Assembly (NCBI RefSeq): GCF_000025525.1
Contig: NC_013887.1
Location: 1,126,729-1,190,728, forward strand
Direction of reading: 5' to 3'
Origin: Methanocaldococcus sp. FS406-22
Lineage (GTDB): Archaea > AGJL01 > Methanococci > Methanococcales > Methanocaldococcaceae
DNA length: 64,000 bases
Positions 53,910 to 61,983 of this stretch are shown here, piece by piece; within the stretch, counting starts at the first letter, position 1, and each line of letters starts with the position of its first letter. The position numbers and the translations under genes are program-made. The notes under the pieces were generated by a model. That model was not told the DNA's origin. It worked only from the letters and a program-made list of their open reading frames with translations, and made no database searches.

Positions 53910-55019
53910 ATGATAGAAAATAAAGTAAGAGAGGCGGTTAAAAAACTAAAACCCTATGTTCCTGGAAAATCAAAGGAAGAGATAGCAAGAGCTTATGGAA
54001 TAAATCCAGAAGAGATTATAAAGCTTGGTTCTAACGAAAATCCTTGGGGAGCATCACCAAAAATAAAAGAAGAGATACTAAAGGAAATTGATAAAATTCA
54101 CCAATACCCAGAGCCAGTAAATCCAGTTTTAATGGAGGAGTTGAGCAATTTCTTAGGTGTAGGTAAAGAAAACATCATAGTAGGAGGAGATGGAGCTGAT
54201 GAAGTTATAGATGCAATATTTAGAACGTTTGTTGATGATGGAGATGAGGTTATAATCCCAATTCCTACCTTCACTCAATACAGAATTTCAGCAACAATTC
54301 ACAACGCTAAAATAAAATACGCCAAATATGATAAAGAGAAAGACTTTAAATTGGATGTTGAGAGCATCCTATCTAATATAACAGATAAAACTAAAGTTAT
54401 CTTCCTCTGCACTCCAAACAATCCAACTGGGAATATAATTGAAAATAAAGATATAGAGAAGATTATTAATGAGACAGACGCCTTGGTTGTTATAGACCAT
54501 GCATACATTGAGTATGCCAAAAAAGAATACGATTGGACGCAAAAAGCTCCTGAATATGATAATGTCATTGTTTTGAGGACATTCTCAAAAGTATTTGGCT
54601 TAGCTGGGATGAGAATAGGCTATGGAGTAGCAAACAAAAAAATCATTGACTACATGATGAGGGTTAAGCCAGTATTTAGCTTAACAAGGTTGAGCCAGAT
54701 TTGTGCCATAACTGCTCTAAGAGATAAAGAGTTCTTTGAGAGATGTGTTAGAGATGGAATAAAAAGTAGAGAAATGCTCTATAATGGGCTTAAGAGATTT
54801 AAGGACATTAAAGTTTATCCTTCAGAGGCAAATTATTTACTGGTTGAATTAAAGACCATGAAAGCAAAGGAATTTTGTGAAGAGTTGTTAAAAAGAGGCG
54901 TTATTGTTAGAGATTGCACATCCTTTGATGGTTTAGGGGATAACTATGTTAGAGTATCAATAGGAACATTTGAAGAGGTTGAGAAATTTTTAAAGATTTT
55001 AGGGGAGATTATAAGCTAA
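53910..55019 (+). CDS. hisC: Histidinol-phosphate aminotransferase
   Basis: 369 residues, ATG after GGGTGATTAA. PLP-dependent fold type I enzyme that converts imidazole-acetol phosphate to histidinol phosphate. Seen: [20 protein letters not shown] near residue 35, the nucleotide-like [36 protein letters not shown], and the PLP lysine in [19 protein letters not shown] near residue 228. Length is normal. Divergent from the S-layer-like gene; the two share a short AT-rich promoter region. Confidence 0.95.
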   Translation: MIENKVREAVKKLKPYVPGKSKEEIARAYGINPEEIIKLGSNENPWGASPKIKEEILKEIDKIHQYPEPVNPVLMEELSNFLGVGKENIIVGGDGADEVIDAIFRTFVDDGDEVIIPIPTFTQYRISATIHNAKIKYAKYDKEKDFKLDVESILSNITDKTKVIFLCTPNNPTGNIIENKDIEKIINETDALVVIDHAYIEYAKKEYDWTQKAPEYDNVIVLRTFSKVFGLAGMRIGYGVANKKIIDYMMRVKPVFSLTRLSQICAITALRDKEFFERCVRDGIKSREMLYNGLKRFKDIKVYPSEANYLLVELKTMKAKEFCEELLKRGVIVRDCTSFDGLGDNYVRVSIGTFEEVEKFLKILGEIIS

Positions 55020-55097
55020 ATATTTATTTTATTTAGATAAAAACTCATTTTATTACTCAGATAATTGATAAAATAAAAAAATAATTAAAAAGAGATT

Positions 55098-56255
55098 TTA
55101 TTCTTTTAGTAAAACTTCTTTTGCAGCTTCTACACCACTCTCTTTAACCTCAAATCCAAGCTCTTTTAAAGTTAGCTCTATACAAGCCAATGTTGCTAAG
55201 ATCTCTTTTTCTCCACAGATTCCCATGTGTCCAATTCTGAATATCTTACCAGCTAAGTGCTTCTGCCCACCAGCAACAACTATGTTATATTTATCGCTTA
55301 ATATGCCTCTAAATTTGCTGTCTTCAATGCCCTCTGGATATTTTGCTGATGTAACTGTTACTGACCTTGCTCTTTCTTTAGCAAACAACTCTATTCCCAT
55401 TGCCTCCAAACCAGCTCTTGTTGCCTTAGCCAATCTTTCATGCCTTTTAACTCTATTCTCAATTCCTTCCTCTAAGACTAAATCTAACGCTACATTTAAA
55501 GCATAGGTTAAATTAACTGATGGTGTGTATGGGTTTTGCTTCTTTTCATCATAGTATTTTTTGTAAGCCAGTAAATCTAAGTAGAAGCCAACTTTGTCAT
55601 CATTCTTCTTAATGACTTCCCATGCCTTCTCGCTGACTGTTATTGCCGCCAATCCTGGTGGGGCAGCTAAACACTTCTGTGAGCCTGTAACACAGATATC
55701 TATATTAAATTCATCAACATTTACGTAATCTCCTCCCAATGATGAGACAGTATCAACAATGTATAAGGCATCATAATCCTTAACAACTTCTCCAATCTCC
55801 TTTATTGGGTTTCTTGCTCCAGTTGATGTTTCATTATGCACAACTGTAACTGCCTTAATATCATCATATTTATCTAATATCTCTTTAACTGCCTCTGGTT
55901 CAGCCATATCTCCCCATTCAACCTCTAATTTAATTGCCTCTCCTTTGTATGCATTGACTATATTTGCAAATCTCTCTCCGAAGTTTCCAGTGATTATGGT
56001 TAAGACCTTATCTCCTCTTTTTATTATATTTGAGATTGCCATATCCATTGCTGCTGTTCCTGAACCAGTGATTACAAAGGTGTCATTCTCTGTCATAAAG
56101 ACCTTTTTTAACTTCTCAACAGTATCTTCTAACAAAACTCCATAATCCTTTGTTCTATGCCCAATAACTGGCATTGCCATTGCATTTAAAACCTCTGGTG
56201 GAACCATCGTAGGCCCTGGAATCATTAACAATTTTTTAACTGCATCCAATTTCAT
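55098..56255 (-). CDS. Class V aminotransferase (alanine-glyoxylate/serine-pyruvate type)
   Basis: 385 residues, ATG after GGGAGATT. Fold type I PLP enzyme: KKLLMIPGPTMVPPEVLNAM at the start, then VIGHRTKDYGVLLE, FVITGSGTAAMDMAISNIIK, and the PLP lysine in CVTGSQKCLAAPPGLAAITV near residue 195. The M. jannaschii counterpart, as I recall MJ0959, is a broad-specificity enzyme that acts on phosphohydroxypyruvate in serine synthesis and also on other amino acids. The partner enzyme is elsewhere. Its 3' end faces hisC 78 bases away. Confidence 0.92.
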   Translation of the reverse strand: MKLDAVKKLLMIPGPTMVPPEVLNAMAMPVIGHRTKDYGVLLEDTVEKLKKVFMTENDTFVITGSGTAAMDMAISNIIKRGDKVLTIITGNFGERFANIVNAYKGEAIKLEVEWGDMAEPEAVKEILDKYDDIKAVTVVHNETSTGARNPIKEIGEVVKDYDALYIVDTVSSLGGDYVNVDEFNIDICVTGSQKCLAAPPGLAAITVSEKAWEVIKKNDDKVGFYLDLLAYKKYYDEKKQNPYTPSVNLTYALNVALDLVLEEGIENRVKRHERLAKATRAGLEAMGIELFAKERARSVTVTSAKYPEGIEDSKFRGILSDKYNIVVAGGQKHLAGKIFRIGHMGICGEKEILATLACIELTLKELGFEVKESGVEAAKEVLLKE

Positions 56256-56311
56256 AATCTCCCTCCATAAAAATTATTTATTTAAATTATTTATTTGAAA
56301 GAGTAATGCCC

Positions 56312-56965
56312 TTATTTCCTACTTTTTAAATATTCATCCCAATCCTTTAAGAATCTCTCTAAACCAATGTCTGTTAGTGGGTGATTAAACAATTTGTCCA
56401 TAACTGCTGGTGGCATTGTTGCAATATCTGCCCCTATTTTTGCAGCCTCTAAGACATGCCATGGGTGCCTTATAGATGCAACTATAACCTCTGTCTTAAT
56501 ATCATAGTTTCTATAAATCTTTACAACATCTTCAACCAACTTCATCCCAACATGTCCAATATCATCCAATCTTCCAACGAATGGAGATACATAGGTAGCT
56601 CCTGCTTTAGCGGCTAATAATGCTTGTAATGGTGAAAAGACCAAAGTTACATTTGTCTTTATACCTTCAGCTGAGAGTATTTTAACTGCCTTCATTCCAT
56701 CTTTTGTCATTGGGATTTTTATAACTATGTTGTCAGCCAATTTGGCTAACTCTCTCGCTTCTTTGACCATTCCTTCTGCATCTGTTGATATAACCTCAGC
56801 ACTTACTGGACCGTCAACGATTTGGCAGATTTCTTTAACAACCTCGTAGAAATCTCTTCCTTCCTTAGCCACCAATGTTGGGTTTGTTGTAACTCCATCA
56901 ACTAAGCCGAGTTCTGCATACTTTTTAATCTCTTCAACGTTTGCTGTGTCTAAGAAGAATTTCAT
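56312..56965 (-). CDS. tal: Transaldolase (short, class I aldolase fold)
   Basis: The ATG at 56965 lies six bases after GAGGG; 217 residues, the length of the small transaldolase/fructose-6-phosphate aldolase subfamily. [20 protein letters not shown] at the start, [20 protein letters not shown], the Schiff-base lysine in [19 protein letters not shown] near residue 83, and [19 protein letters not shown]. In methanogens it belongs to the nonoxidative pentose phosphate route that supplies erythrose and ribose phosphates. Transcribed in the same direction as the aminotransferase downstream. Confidence 0.95.
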   Translation of the reverse strand: MKFFLDTANVEEIKKYAELGLVDGVTTNPTLVAKEGRDFYEVVKEICQIVDGPVSAEVISTDAEGMVKEARELAKLADNIVIKIPMTKDGMKAVKILSAEGIKTNVTLVFSPLQALLAAKAGATYVSPFVGRLDDIGHVGMKLVEDVVKIYRNYDIKTEVIVASIRHPWHVLEAAKIGADIATMPPAVMDKLFNHPLTDIGLERFLKDWDEYLKSRK

Positions 56966-57172
56966 CTTCATCCCTCTTTGTAAGTTTTTAAGGAAATATA
57001 TGCATAAGGGGTTAAAAAGTTATCTGTTATTATAGATTTGAATATACAAAAATTTTATAAGAAATAGTTTTATAGAATATTCCATCATCTTATATATGGT
57101 TTTAATCATCAATTTACCTTTTTGAATACCAAAACTATTTTTTAATCTAAATAGGCAATTTACGTGATAACT

Positions 57173-59461
57173 ATGGCAAATTTTGATGAAGAAGTTTTTA
57201 GGGCGTATTATGAGCATAAAATAAAGAGCTTTATAAAAGAAGAGTTATCTAAAAATTTAATTAAAGGAAATATCTTCGAATTTGACATAGAGAAATTTTT
57301 AATGCACTTTCCAGATGCGTGTGAAGTTAATGACATAATAGTTGAGAGACCAAAAGAAGTTGAAGAGATAATATTAGATATATTTAAAGAAGCTTATGTT
57401 GAGCTATTTGGAGAGGATAAAGAGTTAGAAAAGATACAAATTGCCTTTAAAAATCCAAAAGGTTGTGAAAAATTAATTGAAGAGATTTCTGCTGAAGATA
57501 TTAATAAATTGGTTAAATTTGAAGGAAATATATTGCAGGCAGGAAAAGTTAATGCACTTTTAAAAAAAGCAGTATATTATTGTAATAAAAGAATAAAAGA
57601 TGAAAATAACAATTTTTTATGTAAATACACTTATACTCCATGTAATGGATGTATTGAAATTGAGATTGATGACTACTTTAGTGAAGGAGAATTTATTAAG
57701 GATATGTTGTCTCCAAGAGATGTTAGAAAAATTTTAGAAAATAAAAAAGTTTGGGATAAGTTGGTAGAAAAAGGGAAAATCCCAAGATGTGTAGATTTAA
57801 AGGAAAATGATGAAATTTTTAAAGAAAAACTAAAAGAGATAAAGTTTATTTTGGATGAATACGACTCAGTGTATGTGAATATTCAAGAGATGGAGATTCA
57901 ACAGCCAATTGATTTAATGAAAAATCCTGAAGAGCCAGCAAGAAGTATTAGAGTTTTCTTAGAAAACACTCCAGGGATATATGCAGGGAGAGTAAATGTC
58001 GTAGGAAGAGTTATGAAGAGAGAATACAGGCAGAATCTCCCAATCTATAAAATATACATTAAAAGTAATTATATTAAAATTTCTGAAAGTTACAATAAAA
58101 TCGAAGTTAAAGATATACTAAGAAACGAGGAACTTATAGAGACACTAAACGAATTAGGTAAGAAGAAAAATATCATTGATATGCTATCTAACTTTTTAAT
58201 CTCCCAGATAAAAGGTTATGAATTGGTTAAAAAAGCAATATTCCTTCAACAAATTAAAGGAGCTTTTAAATTCTTACCAGATGGAACTCCTTTAAGGAGA
58301 GATAGTCATATTTTATTAATCACAGACCCGGGGATTGGTAAAACCACAATGCTTAGAAGAATAGCAAGATTATTCCCACAAAATGCTTATGCATCTGTAA
58401 CTACTGCAACTGGAGGAGGTTTAACTGCTATAGTAACAAGAGAAGCTACGGAGATTGGAGATGGATGGGTTGTTAAGCCGGGAGTATTTGTTAGGGCAAA
58501 TGAAGGAACTGCGTGTATAGATGAGCTAACCGTTGATAAAAATGTGATGAAATACATCTTAGAGGCTATGGAGAGCCAGACAATCCATGTCAATAAAGGA
58601 GGAATTAACGTTAAACTCCCAGCAAGATGTGCAGTTTTAGCTGCATGTAACCCAAAAAGAGGAAGATTCGACAGGAATTTAACTGTTATAGAACAGATAG
58701 ATATTCCAGCTCCATTACTCAGCAGATTTGATTTGATATTTCCATTAATGGATAAGCCAAATAGAAAGGGAGATGAGGAGATAGCTGAGCATATTTTAAA
58801 TACTCACATTGAAACTGCTACCAAAGATTATAAGATTTTAGGAGCTATTGATATTGACGGCATAACGGTAGATGAGAAGCTTTTAAAATATTATATTATA
58901 TATGCAAGGAGTTGTGCATACATAGAGGAGAATCAAGATTTATACTTAGGAGAGTTTGATGAGACAAAGCTTATTATGCCATATTTAACTGAAAGTGCCA
59001 AGAAGAAGATTAAAAAATACTACTTAGAGATGAGGAAGTTGGGAGAGGGAGACAATCCAATACCAATAACTGCAAGGCAGTTGGAGGCAATTATTAGAAT
59101 TGCTGAGATGCATGCAAAGGCAAGATTATCAGATAAGGTTGAAGATATCGATGCAGAAGTGGCAATAAACATTATTGATGAATGCTTAAAGCAAGTTGCC
59201 TATGACCCAGAGACTGGAACTTTAGATTTGGATAAGATAGCTGGAACTCCAAAATCAAGAAGAGATAAGATGGATGCTGTCCTCAACATTATTAGGGAGA
59301 TTGTTAACTTAAGAGATGATGGCTTAGCACCAGAAGAGGAAATATACGAGAAGGCAATGGAGATTGGGTTATCTGAAAAGGATGTTAATGATGCCTTAGA
59401 ATATTTAAAGAAGGCTGGGGATATATACAATCCAAGATATGGATTCTGGGGTTTATTATGA
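57173..59461 (+). CDS. mcm: MCM replicative helicase homologue
   Basis: The ATG at 57173 follows GTGATAACT; 762 residues. N-terminal MCM domain with a zinc site (YYCNKRIKDENNN, then LCKYTYTPCNGCIEIEIDDY). AAA+ domain: Walker A LLITDPGIGKTTMLRRIARL near residue 386, Walker B NEGTACIDELTVDKNVMKYI (IDEL rather than the common IDEF), sensor 1 LAACNPKRGRFD, and arginine finger PLLSRFDLIFPLMDKPNRKG. A C-terminal winged helix follows. Methanocaldococcus has several MCM paralogues, some linked to mobile elements; this one sits in a core region beside the RNase P gene. No intein. Confidence 0.94.
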   Translation: MANFDEEVFRAYYEHKIKSFIKEELSKNLIKGNIFEFDIEKFLMHFPDACEVNDIIVERPKEVEEIILDIFKEAYVELFGEDKELEKIQIAFKNPKGCEKLIEEISAEDINKLVKFEGNILQAGKVNALLKKAVYYCNKRIKDENNNFLCKYTYTPCNGCIEIEIDDYFSEGEFIKDMLSPRDVRKILENKKVWDKLVEKGKIPRCVDLKENDEIFKEKLKEIKFILDEYDSVYVNIQEMEIQQPIDLMKNPEEPARSIRVFLENTPGIYAGRVNVVGRVMKREYRQNLPIYKIYIKSNYIKISESYNKIEVKDILRNEELIETLNELGKKKNIIDMLSNFLISQIKGYELVKKAIFLQQIKGAFKFLPDGTPLRRDSHILLITDPGIGKTTMLRRIARLFPQNAYASVTTATGGGLTAIVTREATEIGDGWVVKPGVFVRANEGTACIDELTVDKNVMKYILEAMESQTIHVNKGGINVKLPARCAVLAACNPKRGRFDRNLTVIEQIDIPAPLLSRFDLIFPLMDKPNRKGDEEIAEHILNTHIETATKDYKILGAIDIDGITVDEKLLKYYIIYARSCAYIEENQDLYLGEFDETKLIMPYLTESAKKKIKKYYLEMRKLGEGDNPIPITARQLEAIIRIAEMHAKARLSDKVEDIDAEVAINIIDECLKQVAYDPETGTLDLDKIAGTPKSRRDKMDAVLNIIREIVNLRDDGLAPEEEIYEKAMEIGLSEKDVNDALEYLKKAGDIYNPRYGFWGLL

Positions 59462-59844
59462 AAAAGTTTTTAGAAAAGAAAATAAAGAAGATAGCTTATG
59501 AAAGAATTGATATATTGATGAGCTTAGCAGAAGAAGAAGCAAAGAAAGGAAATTGGGAGAGAGCTAAGAGATATGTGTATTTAGCAAGAAGAATAGCCAT
59601 GAAGATGAGAATAAGATTCCCTAAAAAATGGAAAAGGAGGATATGCAAAAAATGCGGAACTTTTTTGTTGTATGGAAGGAATGCAAGAGTTAGAGTTAAA
59701 AGCAAAAGGTATCCTCATGTTGTTATAACCTGCTTAGAATGTGGGGCAATATATAGGATACCAATGATTAGGGAGAAGAAAGAGAAAAGAAAGAAAAAAT
59801 TAGAAGAAAGATTAAAAGCAAAATCAAATTCACAAACTTCTTAA
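59458..59844 (+). CDS. rnp4: RNase P protein component 4 (Rpp21/Rpr2)
   Basis: 128 residues, ATG overlapping the last codons of mcm (4 bases). Zinc-ribbon protein that joins Rpp29 on the specificity domain of RNase P RNA. Two N-terminal helices (KKIAYERIDILMSLAEEEAK, then RAKRYVYLARRIAMKMRIRF) precede the zinc site RRICKKCGTFLLYGRN and ITCLECGAIYRIPM. The tail is highly basic. Its last 15 bases overlap the convergent hyuB gene. Together with HARP at 49614, both protein-only and RNA-based RNase P are represented in the window. Confidence 0.95.
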   Translation: MKKFLEKKIKKIAYERIDILMSLAEEEAKKGNWERAKRYVYLARRIAMKMRIRFPKKWKRRICKKCGTFLLYGRNARVRVKSKRYPHVVITCLECGAIYRIPMIREKKEKRKKKLEERLKAKSNSQTS

Positions 59845-61521
59845 CTTTTTTGTTTCTTCAATATCAACAACAAAATCATCATCTTTTTTAACAATTTTTA
59901 CTTTATAATCTCTATATGCTGATTCAACAGATATTTTCCCATCTTTAACATCCTCTAAGATTAAATTTATATCTCTTTCATAAGGAGAGCCATAGCCCCC
60001 ACCACCGGGAGTGTTTATCTCAACAACATCTCCACAACTTAAATATAAAGTGTCCTTTCCAGATAAGGGTATTTTTCTACCCTCTTTTATAACATAATGC
60101 TCTCCACAAGCTCCACTATAGCCATTATTAACTCCCCAAGGAGCAATTTTAATTCTCTCAGCAATTATGGAGAGCATGCAGTCGGATAGCATTTTATAAA
60201 CCCTCCTTATACCTAAACCTCCCCTATACTTTCCAGCCCCCCCAGAATCTTCTCTTAGAGAGTATTCAAGAATCATTATTGGATACTCGTTCTCTATAAC
60301 TTCAATTGGAGTGTTTAGAGTGTTGGTCATATTTGCATGAACTCCATCAACTCCATCTTTGCCATTTCTTCCTCCAAAACCTCCTCCAATTGTTTCATAG
60401 AATGCCCATCCTTTTCCTCCAATAATAACATTATTCATACTTCCGTTTGATGCCGCTGGCACTCTATCTGGGAATTCATGATAAAGGGCTTTAAATATCA
60501 CATCTACGATTCTTTGGGAGGTTTCAACATTACCAACAGAAACTGGAGCTGGTTTCTTTGGATTAACAACTGTTTCCTCTGGAGCCATGATATTTAAAAC
60601 TCTAAAAATACCATGATTCATTGGTAAATCTGGGTCTATAACTGCTTTTATTGCAAAGGATGTTGATGCTACTGTAACACCATAAACAGCATTTAATGGA
60701 GCATCTAACTGTCTATGCGTTCCAGTGAAATCAACTGTTATTCTGCCCTTATTTATCTCAACTCTCACATTTATGTTTATCAATTTATCCTTATATTCAA
60801 GATAATCAACTGCCTCACATACACAGCTAATGTCCTTAATCTTTGATTTTAAATATGTCTCAGAGTAGTCTAAGCTCTTCTTCCATGCCTCTATAACTTC
60901 TTTATCTCCATACTTTTCAATTAATTTTAAGATTCTCTCAACACCAATGTTCAATGATGATATTTGGGCTTTTAAATCACCAATTGTAAATTTCGGCACT
61001 CTAACATTTGATGTTATTAAATTTAAGAGTTGTTTGTTTAGATTTCCGTTTATAACAAGTTTTGTTGGAGGAATTATCAAACCTTCATGATAAAGCTCTT
61101 TCACACTACTACTTATACTTCCGGGAGCATAGCCACCAACATCTACATGATGAGCTTTATTTGCCACGTATCCAATAATTTTATCGTTATAAAATATTGG
61201 TTTTAATAAAGTGATGTCATTTAGATGAGTTCCAGCTATGTATGGGTCGTTAAGGATAATTATATCATCCTTCTCAATCTCTATATCTTCTTTTTCTATA
61301 TAGTCAATAGCATTTTTAACTCCAATAGCCATGCTTCCCAAATGCACTGGAATGTGTTCAGCTTGAGCTATCAGCTCTCCATCTGATGATAAAATAGCAC
61401 AGCTAAAATCCAACCTATCCTTAATATTTGGAGAGTAAGCTGTATTTCTTAAAACAATCCCCATCTCCTCTGCAATATAGGAGGTTGAGCTTTTAATAAC
61501 TTCAACAGTAATTTTGTCCAT
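59830..61521 (-). CDS. hyuB: Hydantoinase/oxoprolinase subunit B (HyuB)
   Basis: 563 residues. HyuB family: KSSTSYIAEEMGIVLRNTAY near the start, then CAILSSDGELIAQAEHIPVH, DPYIAGTHLNDITLLKPIFY, and C-terminal VIENEYPIMILEYSLREDSG with GGAGKYRGGLGIRR and the glycine-rich CGDVVEINTPGGGGYG. Acts with HyuA in ATP-dependent opening of hydantoin- or oxoproline-like rings; the archaeal substrate is not established. HyuA (61984 onward) is separated from it by a small coiled-coil gene. Overlaps rnp4 at the 3' ends by 15 bases. Confidence 0.93.
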   Translation of the reverse strand: MDKITVEVIKSSTSYIAEEMGIVLRNTAYSPNIKDRLDFSCAILSSDGELIAQAEHIPVHLGSMAIGVKNAIDYIEKEDIEIEKDDIIILNDPYIAGTHLNDITLLKPIFYNDKIIGYVANKAHHVDVGGYAPGSISSSVKELYHEGLIIPPTKLVINGNLNKQLLNLITSNVRVPKFTIGDLKAQISSLNIGVERILKLIEKYGDKEVIEAWKKSLDYSETYLKSKIKDISCVCEAVDYLEYKDKLININVRVEINKGRITVDFTGTHRQLDAPLNAVYGVTVASTSFAIKAVIDPDLPMNHGIFRVLNIMAPEETVVNPKKPAPVSVGNVETSQRIVDVIFKALYHEFPDRVPAASNGSMNNVIIGGKGWAFYETIGGGFGGRNGKDGVDGVHANMTNTLNTPIEVIENEYPIMILEYSLREDSGGAGKYRGGLGIRRVYKMLSDCMLSIIAERIKIAPWGVNNGYSGACGEHYVIKEGRKIPLSGKDTLYLSCGDVVEINTPGGGGYGSPYERDINLILEDVKDGKISVESAYRDYKVKIVKKDDDFVVDIEETKKLRSL

Positions 61522-61596
61522 AGTAATCCCTTTGATAGTTTTAATCTAATATTGAATCTTAATCATCTTATCATTCCTAATAAAAATAGAAATAAT

Positions 61597-61947
61597 TCAT
61601 TTAACTCCAAATAACAACTTTATTAACTCAATAGCATTAGGATTTGTTGTTATATAAAGCAATATCAAAATTACAAAGCCAATTGTCATTTTTTTATCTA
61701 ATTGGTTAAACCTATTATCTACATATCTTAAAATCCTTTCCTCCATAGCATTCATCTTTTCCTCCAAAATGGCAATATCCTTTTTAGTTGCTAATTCATC
61801 TTTTAGCTCTTCTTTTACTTCTGTTTTAACTTCTATCTTACCCTCTTTCACTAACTCAATAATCACATCATAAAATTCTTTAGCCTCATTCTCATCCTTA
61901 ACTTTTTTAAGAATCAACTCATACAACTTAGCATAAGCAATAGCCAT
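61597..61947 (-). CDS. Coiled-coil protein with one C-terminal membrane helix
   Basis: 116 residues. An N-terminal helical part (AKLYELILKKVKDENEAKEF), a coiled coil (KKDIAILEEKMNAMEERILR, then YVDNRFNQLDKKMTIGF), and one membrane segment near residues 88-112 (IGFVILILLYITTNPNAIEL). It resembles short DUF1640-like proteins present in several copies in Methanocaldococcus genomes, often in variable places. It lies between hyuB and hyuA on the same strand. Its insertion into the hyu operon is unusual and a link to hydantoinase activity is not supported by sequence. Confidence 0.75.
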   Translation of the reverse strand: MAIAYAKLYELILKKVKDENEAKEFYDVIIELVKEGKIEVKTEVKEELKDELATKKDIAILEEKMNAMEERILRYVDNRFNQLDKKMTIGFVILILLYITTNPNAIELIKLLFGVK

Positions 61948-61983
61948 AATTCCACCAAATTTTAAATATCTCCCTATGCCTTT

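Noticed and set aside
58387-58620. Possible defective Walker B in MCM (IDEL, not IDEF)
   Set aside because: The catalytic D-E pair, Walker A, sensor 1 and arginine finger are all present; the change is in a variable position.
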